55,447 bases of DNA from Chthoniobacterales bacterium (GTDB lineage: Bacteria; Verrucomicrobiota; Verrucomicrobiia; Chthoniobacterales; UBA10450), in NCBI GenBank assembly GCA_013815325.1, contig JACDGM010000009.1:1-55447 (forward strand), read 5' to 3'. The position numbers were made by a program, and so were the translations under genes. Each line of letters begins with the position of its first letter. Positions within the stretch are counted from its first letter, which is position 1. Below, piece by piece: positions 8,601 to 16,288 of the stretch. The notes beneath the pieces were generated by a model. That model worked only from the letters and a program-made list of their open reading frames with translations. It had not been told where the DNA came from and did no database searches.

Positions 8601-11600
8601 GTGTGAAGCGGCGAGCTTTGCAACTTCTTCGGGTATGCCCGCGGCGACGAGTTGCCCGCCATCCTCACCGCCTTCCGGACCGAGATCGATGATCCAATCG
8701 GCGCATTTCATCACTTCCAGGTTGTGCTCGATGACGACGATCGAGTTGCCCGCTTCAACCAGACGTTGAAATAGCCTAACGAGCAGCGCGACGTCATCGA
8801 AGTGCAGTCCAGTGGTCGGTTCGTCGAAAATGAAGAGATCGCCGCGGCGGGTCTCCGAATCCCCGCCGTCAGCTAAATGCCTAACGAGCTTGAGTCGCTG
8901 CGATTCGCCGCCGGAGAGCGTGTTCAAGGGCTGCCCGAGGCGCACATAACCGAGCCCGACTTCCTCCAGAATGGCGAGCGGTTGCGCGAGTTTTGCGAAC
9001 TCACCGAGCGCGGTGAAGAACTTCACCGCGGCGCTGACCGTCAGCTCGAGAAGGTCGTGAATGGAGCGCCCTTCCAATTTGACCTTGAGCACGTGCGGTT
9101 GAAAGCGCCGGCCTTCGCATTCCGCGCAGCGGACGTAAAGGTCGCTCAAGAACTGCATCTCGATTTTCTCGAAACCGGTCCCGCCGCAGCGCTCGCAGCG
9201 GCCGCTTCCGGAGTTGAAGGAAAACGCGCTCGCGGTCAGGCCTTGGGCCATCGCTTCCGGCAGCCCGGCGAAAAGCTCGCGCACCCGGTCATAAACTCCG
9301 AGGTAAAGAATTGGCGTCGAGCGGGGCGTGCGCGAGAGGGGCGATTGGTCGACCATCACGATCTGGCCGACGCGATGCGCGCCCGTCACGCTTTTGCAGG
9401 CGCCCGCTTCGCTGCCCTGTTCGCCCCGCGCCCGAAGCAGATTGCGGTAGAGGACGTCGTGGATCAGCGTCGATTTTCCGGAACCGGAAACGCCGGTGAC
9501 GCAGGTGAAAACGCCTAACGGAATGTCGACATCGAGGTTCTTCAGGTTGTGCTCGGTTGCGCCTTTAATCTTGATCGCTTGGGAAAAGGCGCGGCGGATT
9601 GGGGGAATCGGGATGCGCTTGCGCCCGGTGAGGTAGTCGGCCGTCAGGCTCCCGGTAGCGCATGCGTCCCGCGGGCTGGTCGACGCGTCTCGCGGAGATG
9701 AACTTTTTCGAGCAGGCGACGCGCTGAGGAAAGTTCGCGACGGTAAAACACCGTTGCCAGCACCCGAGACGGGTGCGCCACCCAGCATTTCTTCGAGCGT
9801 GCCTTGAAAGATCAACTCGCCGCCGGTCTCGCCGCGACCGGGGCCGATATCGAGGATGTGATCGGCGGCGCGGATGATCGCTTCTTCGTGTTCGACGACG
9901 AGAAGGGTGTTGCCCTTGTCGCGCAGGTCGTACATCACCCTAACGAGCCGGCCGACGTCGCGCGGATGGAGCCCGACGCTCGGTTCGTCCATGATGAAGA
10001 GGGTGTTGACGAGTGACGCGCCGAGGCAGGTCGTGAGATTGACGCGCTGCACTTCGCCGCCGCTCAAGGTGCGGGTGGAGCGCTCGAGCGTGAGATAGCC
10101 CACGCCAACTTCGCAAAGGTAATTCAACCGCGCGACGATCTCGCCGCGCAACATCTCCGCGGCGGAGTCGTTAGGCGGGAGGGCCAGGCTGGTTAAAAAA
10201 CTGCGTGCCTGGGCGATCGGGAGTGCCGCAAATTCCGGCAAGGTAAAGGCAATCCCGTCCTGCCGAACGAGCCGGTAATTCAGGGTCTCGGCCTGGAAAC
10301 GTCCGCCCTGGCAGCTCGGACAGGTGGTGTAGGCGCGGTAGCGGCTGAGGAGCACGCGCACGTGCATTTTGTAGGTCTTGCTCTCGAGCCACTTGAAAAA
10401 TCCGCGGACGCCGTACCAGCGATCGTTCTCGTAATCCTCCTCGCTGAATTCCCCCGCGCCCTTCTCGCCGTTGATTACGAAATCCTGGTCGTGTTTGGGC
10501 AGTTCCTCGAAGGGTAGATGGACGTCGATCTCCTCCCGGGCGCAGGCGCGCAGGAGATCTTTTTGCGATTCGCCCATCTCTTCGCCGCGGAAAACGCGGA
10601 CGGCGCCTTGCGCGATGGAGAGGGCGCGATCGGGAATGGCGCGCGCGTAATCGACCGCAATTGTGCGACCAAAGCCGCGGCAGGCGGGACAGGCGCCTAA
10701 CGGATTGTTAAAGCTGAAAAGTCCGGGAGTGGGCGGGCGGATATCGAGGTCGCAATGGGCGCAGTGCCAGCCGGTGGAATACGGATGTTGAGAGTTGAGA
10801 GTTGAGAGTTGAGAGCCGGTTTCTGGCAGTGGGACGACGTTGATCTGGTCCTTGCCGAAGCGGAGCGCGGTCTCGATCGATTCGACGAGACGCGGGCGGC
10901 TTTCTTGCGAGATCGTTAGGCGATCCTGGATCACCTGAACGCGCCCGCCGAGCCGAAGGTTTTCGCTCCCGGCATCGGCCCTAACGATTTGGCTGTTGAG
11001 CCAGACGCGGAGGTAGCCTTGCTGCTGGAGGAAGGCGAAGAATTCGGCCGCCTCGGTTTTTGGCGGGACAGCGACCCAGAAGGTGATGAGGACGGTTTGC
11101 CCCTGCTTGTCATCCTGAGCGGAGCGAAGGACCTCACGAGCATCTGTTGCGGGTTTGCTCAAAAGGGAGGTCCCTCGCATTCGCTGGGGATGACAAGCAT
11201 GAGATGAAAACTTCGTGATAATCTCATCGGCGATCGACTTCGCCGTTTCGGGCCGGATCTCACGGCCGCAGCTTGGGCAAAAAGCGTGCGCCACCCGCGG
11301 CATGAGGAGCTTCAGGTAGTCATTGATTTCCGTCATCGTCCCGACGGTTGAGCGCGAGCTTTTCACCGGGTTCGATTGCTCGATCGCGATCGCCGGCGGG
11401 ATGCCGCGGATCTCCTCGACGCGCGGTTTGTCCATGCGGTCGAGAAATTGGCGCGTGTAAGGGCTGAACGTCTCGACGTAGCGGCGCTGGCCTTCCGCGT
11501 AAATCGTGTCGAAGGCGAGGGACGATTTACCGCTCCCACTCGGACCGGTAATGACGGTTAATTTGCCGAGCGGCAGGTCGAGATCGAAGCCCTTGAGGTT

Positions 11601-11717
11601 GTTCTGGCGCGCTCCGCGAACCTCAATGCAACCCGCATGAGCGGGCGCGGTGAGACAAGGCTTTTTGCCGTTGGTGGAAACCACCGACGACAATCGTTCT
11701 GGCGATTGAAAGCGCAA
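5643..11717 (-). CDS. uvrA: Double-length UvrA excinuclease ABC subunit A with repeats in frame
   Basis: Damage-recognition ATPase of nucleotide excision repair. At 2024 codons it is two UvrA units in one chain, as known in Chlamydiae. There are four ABC ATPase halves, each with a Walker A (GPSGSGKSS near residue 58, then [18 protein letters not shown] and GISGSGKST) and four LSGGE signatures. Walker B reads [27 protein letters not shown] and, in the last, LEEPTIGLH (Asp replaced by Glu). Zinc-finger CxxC pairs are present in both units. Four palindromic repeats and one heptamer array are translated within it (about residues 174-204, 302-311, 645-688, 1057-1085 and 1679-1733). The annotated start is TTG with no clear ribosome site; homology begins near residue 31, so the true start may be later. 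Confidence 0.93.
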   Translation of the reverse strand: MRFQSPERLSSVVSTNGKKPCLTAPAHAGCIEVRGARQNNLKGFDLDLPLGKLTVITGPSGSGKSSLAFDTIYAEGQRRYVETFSPYTRQFLDRMDKPRVEEIRGIPPAIAIEQSNPVKSSRSTVGTMTEINDYLKLLMPRVAHAFCPSCGREIRPETAKSIADEIITKFSSHACHPQRMRGTSLLSKPATDAREVLRSAQDDKQGQTVLITFWVAVPPKTEAAEFFAFLQQQGYLRVWLNSQIVRADAGSENLRLGGRVQVIQDRLTISQESRPRLVESIETALRFGKDQINVVPLPETGSQLSTLNSQHPYSTGWHCAHCDLDIRPPTPGLFSFNNPLGACPACRGFGRTIAVDYARAIPDRALSIAQGAVRVFRGEEMGESQKDLLRACAREEIDVHLPFEELPKHDQDFVINGEKGAGEFSEEDYENDRWYGVRGFFKWLESKTYKMHVRVLLSRYRAYTTCPSCQGGRFQAETLNYRLVRQDGIAFTLPEFAALPIAQARSFLTSLALPPNDSAAEMLRGEIVARLNYLCEVGVGYLTLERSTRTLSGGEVQRVNLTTCLGASLVNTLFIMDEPSVGLHPRDVGRLVRVMYDLRDKGNTLLVVEHEEAIIRAADHILDIGPGRGETGGELIFQGTLEEMLGGAPVSGAGNGVLPSRTFLSASPARKSSSPRDASTSPRDACATGSLTADYLTGRKRIPIPPIRRAFSQAIKIKGATEHNLKNLDVDIPLGVFTCVTGVSGSGKSTLIHDVLYRNLLRARGEQGSEAGACKSVTGAHRVGQIVMVDQSPLSRTPRSTPILYLGVYDRVRELFAGLPEAMAQGLTASAFSFNSGSGRCERCGGTGFEKIEMQFLSDLYVRCAECEGRRFQPHVLKVKLEGRSIHDLLELTVSAAVKFFTALGEFAKLAQPLAILEEVGLGYVRLGQPLNTLSGGESQRLKLVRHLADGGDSETRRGDLFIFDEPTTGLHFDDVALLVRLFQRLVEAGNSIVVIEHNLEVMKCADWIIDLGPEGGEDGGQLVAAGIPEEVAKLAASHTAKYLDGVLNPGRASKTLVIPSREEGEGPRSGSNWSGRSLASARDDNFSELAIAAETPPRYGATSRAIRIHGAREHNLKNISLTIPRDKMVVITGLSGSGKSTIAFDLLFAEGQRRFLDSMSPYARQFVEQLEKPDVDLIEGLPPTVAIEQRVTRGGGKSTVATVTEVYHFLRLLFAKAGTQFCPDCDLPVEKQSVAEIVRQLETAARRGPLKVLAPLVKARKGFHTDVARWAERQGFDTLYVDRELIPITRFRKLERFKEHTIDAVVGAIDAKRILKARNLVQRALQIGRGTAHLLDAKNRLTVMSTEMSCPGCGRAFEELDPRLFSFNSPHGWCEGCAGFGEIWNDKLQQNEEETGDSMLENELNAERQFESVDEGEAIPCTECHGARLNPVARHVRLQGKTIDDFAARSAGEALTLVGKLRFRGTQKVIAADLVPEIEQRLRFMENVGLGYLALGRSAKTLSGGESQRIRLAAQLGSNLRGVLYVLDEPTIGLHARDNVRLLETLTALREKGNSLVIVEHDEETMRRADHIIDLGPGAGVHGGEVVAAGTLRDIKEVSASQTGRCLRTPLCHPVRKVRRSLGEVEHWLEIRDAHAHNLKHVDVRFPIGRLTVITGISGSGKSTLMRSVLLPAVQQSLGSARGSRAGDGVGKPGPYFASVTVPSRTSLSASSARKNSSPRDASTSTRDACATRAGISGAEFLEAIYEVDQSPIGKTSRSTPATYIKVFDEIRSLFAQLPVARVRGYTASRFSFNTEGGRCETCSGQGVLKLEMSFLPSSYVPCEDCAGKRYNPQTLEVLYHERSIGDVMNMTIGQAAAFFAANQKIARPLSLLVETGLGYLKLGQPSPTLSGGEAQRLKLATKLTRGLGRAQNERLRKMRTPKSTLYLLEEPTIGLHMADVELLLNVIHRLVDDGNTVIVIEHNLSVIAEADYVVDVGPEAGSLGGEIVAVGTPEEVAKNRLSRTAPFLREVLAQSRSASKTL
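6518..6681. repeat. GGTAGCGCATGCG-type palindromic element inside uvrA
   Basis: The two 27-base ends (6518-6544 and 6655-6681) are inverted copies with about three mismatches. The interior (6612-6650) matches part of the sequence at 18820-18860 and resembles 2649-2690. It is translated in uvrA as a Ser/Arg/Asp-rich stretch ([19 protein letters not shown]) between Walker A of the fourth ATPase half and the conserved [20 protein letters not shown] segment. A related copy is at 9654-9783. Confidence 0.85.
8461..8548. repeat. GTCATCC-type palindromic element inside uvrA
   Basis: Ends TTGTCATCCCGAGC and GCTCGGGATGACAA form a perfect 14-base inverted repeat; inner arms GAGGGACCTC and GAGGTCCCTC form a second one. 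It encodes the odd segment [20 protein letters not shown] in the linker between the first and second UvrA units. Confidence 0.9.
9654..9783. repeat. Second GGTAGCGCATGCG-type element inside uvrA
   Basis: Begins GGTAGCGCATGCGTCCCGCG and ends with an inverted counterpart (CGAGACGGGTGCGCCACC). It shares with 6518-6681 the inner block GAGGAAAGTTCGCGACGGTA (here) or a near copy. It encodes a low-complexity Ser/Arg/Pro stretch at about uvrA residues 645-688, between the first LSGGE half-site and the second ATP-binding half. Confidence 0.85.
10787..10814. repeat. Four perfect GTTGAGA heptamers inside uvrA
   Basis: Four head-to-tail copies of GTTGAGA. On the coding strand these read TCTCAAC and give SQLSTLNSQ in the protein, just before the zinc-finger segment [11 protein letters not shown]. 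The same heptamer in the same exact copy number recurs in the yajC-secD gap (19317-19344), inverted there relative to two single copies. Confidence 0.9.
11106..11197. repeat. GTCATCC-type palindromic element near the uvrA N-terminus
   Basis: Ends CTTGTCATCC and GGATGACAAG are perfectly inverted; inner arms are GGACCTC and GAGGTCC. It is translated as a basic, Ser-rich loop ([20 protein letters not shown]) at about uvrA residues 174-204, straight after ADEIITKF in the first unit. Confidence 0.9.
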
Positions 11718-11745
11718 ATTTTGCGGCGGTCGGAGGAAAAATCTA

Positions 11746-11815
11746 TCTGGAAACCAGGAGACCAGGAGAGGTAATCGCTATTGCTAAGCTTTCTCCTGGT
11801 TTCCTGGCTTCCAGA
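11746..11815. repeat. Long hairpin between uvrA and the exosortase gene
   Basis: Two 24-base arms (11746-11769 and 11792-11815) are inverted copies with two mismatches, around a 22-base loop. Each arm is itself built from CCAGGAG/CTCCTGG units, reminiscent of the GTTGAGA arrays. The exosortase stop codon (11817-11819) directly follows the right arm, so on the minus strand the hairpin sits just after that gene and before the uvrA start. There is no T-tract; it may act as a transcript-end stabiliser. Confidence 0.8.
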
Positions 11816-11816
11816 T

Positions 11817-13388
11817 TCATCCTTTGTGAACGATCTTTTCCAGCTCCTGCGTCAGTGTAGCGCGCGCCTCGCCGTCGTTTTCGTGCCCCCAAACTGCGAG
11901 TTCGAACATGCGCGCGCCGAGCTCACGTTTGCCTTGCCGGGCGGCGTGCAGACGTCCGCGCGCCGTCCAATCTTCCGCCGCCGCTGCGGCATCGTCGACA
12001 TAAGAGGAGCGGCCGTCCCAGTAGCAGTAGAAAATGTGCAGCGGCCGCCCATGCTCGTCGAACCGGTAGGAACGGATCGGGAGTTTGACGCCGTTGATCG
12101 TGACGAGATGGATGCCGCTTTCCTGCACCATCGTTAGGCCGCTGGCCGGCAGGCAAATGTCGGGCCGGTGATTTTTGACGAAGAGCGCGGCGGTGCGACC
12201 GGGCAGCCAGTGGAAGGCATACATCATGCAACGGCGGTCGTCGGCGGAACGCCAGGTGGCAGCGCCGCCTTCGTTGTAGCGCAGGAGTTCTTGTGCGGCG
12301 GCTGGAATCGGCTGGCTTTGATAACCGGTTTCGTTTGTTGGCCAGGTGACGGTCCAGGGGTTGGAAGTTTCCGTGGCGCGCGGCGCGTACCAGAAAGCGA
12401 CGGCGATTTCCGTTAGGCAAAGCCAGACGACAAGGACGAGCGGCCAGCCGATGCCGCGGAAGCGAAATGGCGCGACGGCAGCCAGCCGCGCCGGCGGCAA
12501 TGCAGGCTGCAGCCAGAGACTCATCGCCCAGAGCGCAAAAAGACAGATGAACAAAATCGTAAAACCGGCGGGATCGTGCCAGCGATGGATCGCCTCGATT
12601 CCAGAATTAGCCGCCACCTCGCAAAGAAGAAAGGTGCGCCCGATGTTGCAGACGAAGGCGAGCGCTGCGCCAGCGACGATGAGCAGGAGGCGCCGCCGCA
12701 GCGGCATGCGATAAAACTCACCAAGGAACAGCGCGATCATGAACGTCGCCTGGAGCGAGCGCACGCCGGTGCAGGCGTCGTCGATCCCGACCTGGCCGGT
12801 GCTCAGCTCGATGACGTTGCCATGCTGGAGAGCGAGGGTCCCGATGAAGTTGAGAATGCCGATCGTGATCGCGGCGTCGGCCCGCATCAGATTCTGCACG
12901 ACGACTTGCTCGAGCTGCACCGGCCACGGTACTGCGACGAGGAAGAACAAAACCGGGAAGCAAAAGTGCCGCAGGGTGGACGCGCCACCGGCGAGGTGAA
13001 GTGCGCCTAACGAGATCGCCACGACCGCCAGCGCCATCATCCAATCGAGCAGCCGCCAATCGGGATTGGCGACCGCGACGAGGCGCGCGGGCAAGAGGAG
13101 CGCGCCGGCGACGAGCGTGAGCGGGATCGTTAGGCCAGCAAATCGCGGACGCGTGGGAGCGGGCCGGCGCGACCAGCATTGATAAAAAAGAAAGGCCGCG
13201 AGGAATGGCACGGTCCACCCGTAAGCGTATTGCGGGTTGAGCGACCACTCGCTCCCGAGCTGGTGGATGATTTCCAGCCAGAGAAACAAGAACGCCAGGA
13301 GGGCGAGAGCGAGCGGCCAGGAGAACGACCAGGCCGCGGCGGGCGCGCGTGCCTCGAGCGCCCGGGCTTCCGCGGTGGAATGGGACAT
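11817..13388 (-). CDS. Exosortase with C-terminal EpsI-like domain
   Basis: Membrane cysteine protease/transpeptidase of the exosortase family, which processes proteins bearing a C-terminal PEP-CTERM-like sorting tail and is usually tied to exopolysaccharide production. The 523 residues have about eight transmembrane helices in the first 310. The catalytic set is visible: Cys206 in DDACTGVRSLQA, Arg251 in NIGRTFLL and His271 in WHDPAGF. From about residue 330 a periplasmic EpsI-type domain follows with the expected HRPDICLPASG motif. It diverges from the TPR gene at 13454, sharing a 65-base promoter gap. No clear PEP-CTERM substrate is encoded nearby. Exact exosortase subtype cannot be told from sequence alone. 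Confidence 0.9.
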   Translation of the reverse strand: MSHSTAEARALEARAPAAAWSFSWPLALALLAFLFLWLEIIHQLGSEWSLNPQYAYGWTVPFLAAFLFYQCWSRRPAPTRPRFAGLTIPLTLVAGALLLPARLVAVANPDWRLLDWMMALAVVAISLGALHLAGGASTLRHFCFPVLFFLVAVPWPVQLEQVVVQNLMRADAAITIGILNFIGTLALQHGNVIELSTGQVGIDDACTGVRSLQATFMIALFLGEFYRMPLRRRLLLIVAGAALAFVCNIGRTFLLCEVAANSGIEAIHRWHDPAGFTILFICLFALWAMSLWLQPALPPARLAAVAPFRFRGIGWPLVLVVWLCLTEIAVAFWYAPRATETSNPWTVTWPTNETGYQSQPIPAAAQELLRYNEGGAATWRSADDRRCMMYAFHWLPGRTAALFVKNHRPDICLPASGLTMVQESGIHLVTINGVKLPIRSYRFDEHGRPLHIFYCYWDGRSSYVDDAAAAAEDWTARGRLHAARQGKRELGARMFELAVWGHENDGEARATLTQELEKIVHKG

Positions 13389-13453
13389 GCTATTTTCCTA
13401 GCAGCTTGTGCGCCTCGACGCCACCGCGGCGGCGGCCACGAGGAAACCAGAAG

Positions 13454-15202
13454 ATGCCGCGCCCGTCTGACCTACGAATGGAGAGTTCTCTCCACAAGAC
13501 CGAGCGCGTCTACATCAGATTATCGTTAGGCATTCTCCTCGCGCTCTGCCTGCTCATCGCGCTCAGCTGGGGCGGGCGTCGTTTTTATGTGCGCTGGCAG
13601 GAGCGGAAGTTGATGCGTCAGGCCCATGTCGCGTTCGACAAAACGGATTTCCGCTGGGCGGGGATGGCCGCGCAACGGGCTTACAATCTGGATAATTCGA
13701 GCGTCGACGCCTGCCGCACGCTGGCCGATATCGCGGAGAAACAAGGCAACGCGCAGACGATTGAATGGCGCCGCCGCGCACTCGGAATCGATCCCGGTTC
13801 CATCGCCGATCGACTCGCGCTGGCCCAGACCGCGCTGCGATTTTCGCAACCAGCGATTGCCGCCGAGGCCCTCGCGGCTATCCCGGCGGCGGAGCGGAAA
13901 AGCGCCGGCTACGAGGCCGCGGCGGCGCGCCTCGCCCTAACGAAAAGCGATCTCGCCGCGGCCGGCGAGCATCTGCGCGAGGCCGCCGCGCTTGCGCCTA
14001 ACGATCCACAGCCCGCGCTGGAGCTGGCCGAATTTCAACTCCGCTCCGCCGATCGGGCCGAGCGCGCAGTGGGTCGGGAAACCGCCACCCGGTTAAAGAA
14101 CAATCCGAAGGCCCGTCTCGACGCGCTCCATATCCTTCTCGACGCCGCCCTCCGCGGGCGCGACGACTCCGCGAGCGTCGCGCTGGCGAGGGAACTCGAC
14201 GCGCTGCCTGACGCGCTGCTGGCCGATCGCTTGCTTGCCCTCGGCGTTCTGCGCCGATATCACGACCCCGCCTTCACCGCCGAGCTCACACGTCTCGAAG
14301 CGGACTCCGCGGGCTCCGCTGAGCGCGCCGTGCGTTTGATTAGTTGGATGAACAGCCACGGTCTCGCCCTGCTCGCGATCGATTGGAGCAAGCAGCTTCC
14401 GGCGGAAATGCTCGGGAGTGTTTCTTTACGTTTCGCCTTGGCTGATGCGTACGTTCAGTTGCGCGACTGGAGCGCGCTCACCGCCATGCTGAAGCGCGGT
14501 TCCTGGGATGGCGTCGAATCACTCCGGCTGGCCCTGCAAGCGAAGGTCGCCCACGAGACGGGCGACGATGATGGTTTCGAAAAAACCTGGGCGGAGGCCG
14601 TCGCGAAAGCCGGCAACGACGGTGAGCGGCTCGACGTTTTGCAGAAGCTTGCCTTCCAATGGCGTTGGCCGGAGAAGGCCGTCGCGGTGCTTTGGCTGCT
14701 CGCTGATAATCCGAAAACGCAGCGTGACGCGCTACAATCGCTCTATAAATATTACGCAGCAGAGCGCGACACCGCTGGACTCTATCGGGCCCTCACCCGC
14801 CTTGTGGAAGTGCTGCCTAACGATCCATTGGTAAAGAATAATTACGCGCAGATTTCCCTGCTCCTGCACGCCGAGCCGGCGCGCGCCCGTGCCCTCGCCC
14901 GCGACGTGCATCAGGCGCAACCGAAGAACGCCGCGTTCGCCTCCACCTATGCCTTCGGGCTTTATCAAAATGGCGATCTCCAGGGCGCACTGAAAGTCAT
15001 GAGCAGCCTCACGCCCGAGCAACTTAAAGATCCGTCAGTCGCGGCTTACTACGGAGTGATTCTGGCCGCGACGGGTCATCGGCCGGAAGCGGCGAAATTT
15101 CTCGACGCGTCGGCCCGCGCCAGGCTCCTGCCCGAGGAGGAAAAGCTGATCAGCCAGGCGCGCAACGCCCTGGCGCGAGAGAAACGCGACGGCGGGACGT
15201 GA
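13454..15202 (+). CDS. Membrane-anchored TPR-repeat protein
   Basis: Predicted 582-residue protein with one N-terminal transmembrane helix (about residues 23-40, LGILLALCLLIALSWGG) and a long helical periplasmic part made of tetratricopeptide-like repeats rich in Ala, Leu and Arg. I chose ATG at 13454 because GAGGAAA lies seven bases before it; an upstream in-frame ATG would overlap the exosortase start in antisense. A further in-frame ATG is at 13478. The divergent pairing with an exosortase suggests a part in surface polymer or sorted-protein assembly, as TPR proteins have in PEP-CTERM/EPS loci; that is inferred. Three CCTAACGA motifs in the body encode Leu-Thr and Pro-Asn-Asp, and a fourth spans codons 24-26 as Leu-Gly. 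Confidence 0.8.
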   Translation: MPRPSDLRMESSLHKTERVYIRLSLGILLALCLLIALSWGGRRFYVRWQERKLMRQAHVAFDKTDFRWAGMAAQRAYNLDNSSVDACRTLADIAEKQGNAQTIEWRRRALGIDPGSIADRLALAQTALRFSQPAIAAEALAAIPAAERKSAGYEAAAARLALTKSDLAAAGEHLREAAALAPNDPQPALELAEFQLRSADRAERAVGRETATRLKNNPKARLDALHILLDAALRGRDDSASVALARELDALPDALLADRLLALGVLRRYHDPAFTAELTRLEADSAGSAERAVRLISWMNSHGLALLAIDWSKQLPAEMLGSVSLRFALADAYVQLRDWSALTAMLKRGSWDGVESLRLALQAKVAHETGDDDGFEKTWAEAVAKAGNDGERLDVLQKLAFQWRWPEKAVAVLWLLADNPKTQRDALQSLYKYYAAERDTAGLYRALTRLVEVLPNDPLVKNNYAQISLLLHAEPARARALARDVHQAQPKNAAFASTYAFGLYQNGDLQGALKVMSSLTPEQLKDPSVAAYYGVILAATGHRPEAAKFLDASARARLLPEEEKLISQARNALAREKRDGGT

Positions 15203-15230
15203 TCTCTTGGACGCGATTTGCCTAACGAGT

Positions 15231-15395
15231 CTATGTCTCAGCGGACGTTTGCGGGCCAGCGGGACCGCGTAAACTCGTGGCTCGCCAAGCGAGTTCGCCC
15301 AATCCGTCTTCGAACGAGATGACCGTCGCCCCTTCCGGAATATAGCGGTCGCACGCCTCTCTTGGATCTGTGAAAGAGAAGCTGACCTTGTTCAT
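15231..15395 (-). pseudogene. Possible C-terminal relic antisense to the msrA start
   Basis: A 54-codon frame on the minus strand reads like real protein (RYIPEGATVISFEDGLGELA onwards) and ends at TAG (15231-15233). It overlaps the msrA start by 26 bases, and its N-terminal part appears lost. It may be the tail of a gene truncated by rearrangement. It could also be chance; the family is not recognised. Confidence 0.25.
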
Positions 15396-15975
15396 CTGCA
15401 TTGTTCTCGCTGCGGCCGGCGGCGCGTTGGCTCAGACCGCCCCTGCGAGCGAGGAGAAAGCGGTTTTTGCCGGGGGATGTTTCTGGTGCATGCAACCGCC
15501 GTTCGACCACGCCGCCGGCGTCATCTCCACCATCGTCGGATTCGCTGGTGGCACGGAAGCCAATCCCACCTACGAGCGAGTCGCCGCGGGTGAGACGAGT
15601 CATCGCGAGGCGATCGAGGTCACCTTTGATCCGTCGAAAACCAGTTACGCGAAACTGCTAGAAGTCTTCTGGCGCAACATCAATCCGATTCAGCGCGACG
15701 GGCAGTTTCTTGACGTGGGCGAGCAATATACGAGCGCGATTTTTTTCAACAGCGAAGAACAAAGGAAGGCGGCCGAAGGATCCAAGGGAGCGCTGGCGAG
15801 CTCAGGCAAGTTCCAAAAGCCGATCGCGACCGTAATTCTCCCAGCCGGCAAGTTCTGGCCGGCCGAGGAGTATCACCAGAAGTATTACCTCAAGAACCGG
15901 ATGGCCTATGGGATGTATCACTTTACCTCCGGGCGGGCGTCGTTTCAGCGGCGGTTCTGGGGAGCTGGGAAATAG
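15370..15975 (+). CDS. msrA: Peptide methionine sulfoxide reductase MsrA, exported
   Basis: Reduces the S epimer of methionine sulfoxide in proteins. The 201-residue protein has a signal peptide (residues 1-21, ending ALAQ), so this copy acts in the periplasm. The active-site motif GCFWC is at 36-40 with catalytic Cys37, and the conserved EEYHQKYY is near residue 178. The length beyond the signal peptide is typical. It follows the TPR gene by 167 bases on the same strand and may have its own promoter. Confidence 0.95.
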   Translation: MKEKLTLFICIVLAAAGGALAQTAPASEEKAVFAGGCFWCMQPPFDHAAGVISTIVGFAGGTEANPTYERVAAGETSHREAIEVTFDPSKTSYAKLLEVFWRNINPIQRDGQFLDVGEQYTSAIFFNSEEQRKAAEGSKGALASSGKFQKPIATVILPAGKFWPAEEYHQKYYLKNRMAYGMYHFTSGRASFQRRFWGAGK

Positions 15976-16288
15976 CAGCTTCCGAGTTCTACTCGCATGG
16001 TTGCCGAGTCATGCAAACGGCTCTCCTAAGCCAGCCCTCGCTCGTTAGGCGAATGGACTTGGAATAACGATTCCTGGATGAAGAACGATCGAGAACATGG
16101 AGTGAAAACTTAAGCAGGCGGCTCTGAAGAAGAGTCGGCAAGCGTTAGGCTAAACTATACTTTCACTTGCACATTCTGAAGGCGGAAGAATTTAAGTTAA
16201 GTGAAAGTGTTAGTGCACAATGGGACGGATCGTGCGCGCCACGTCGTTCTCTTGTGACAGCGAACCGTGTTGACGCAGTCGCGGCGCA
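15976..16288. other. Intergenic stretch with one motif copy and a short inverted repeat
   Basis: No gene is supported between msrA and the convergent GH15 gene. It has one exact TCGTTAGGC (16042) and one near copy (GCGTTAGGC, 16142). The AT-richer part holds CTTTCACTT (16159) and AAGTGAAAG (16198) as an inverted pair about 30 bases apart, which may belong to the transcript end of either neighbour. Confidence 0.5.
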
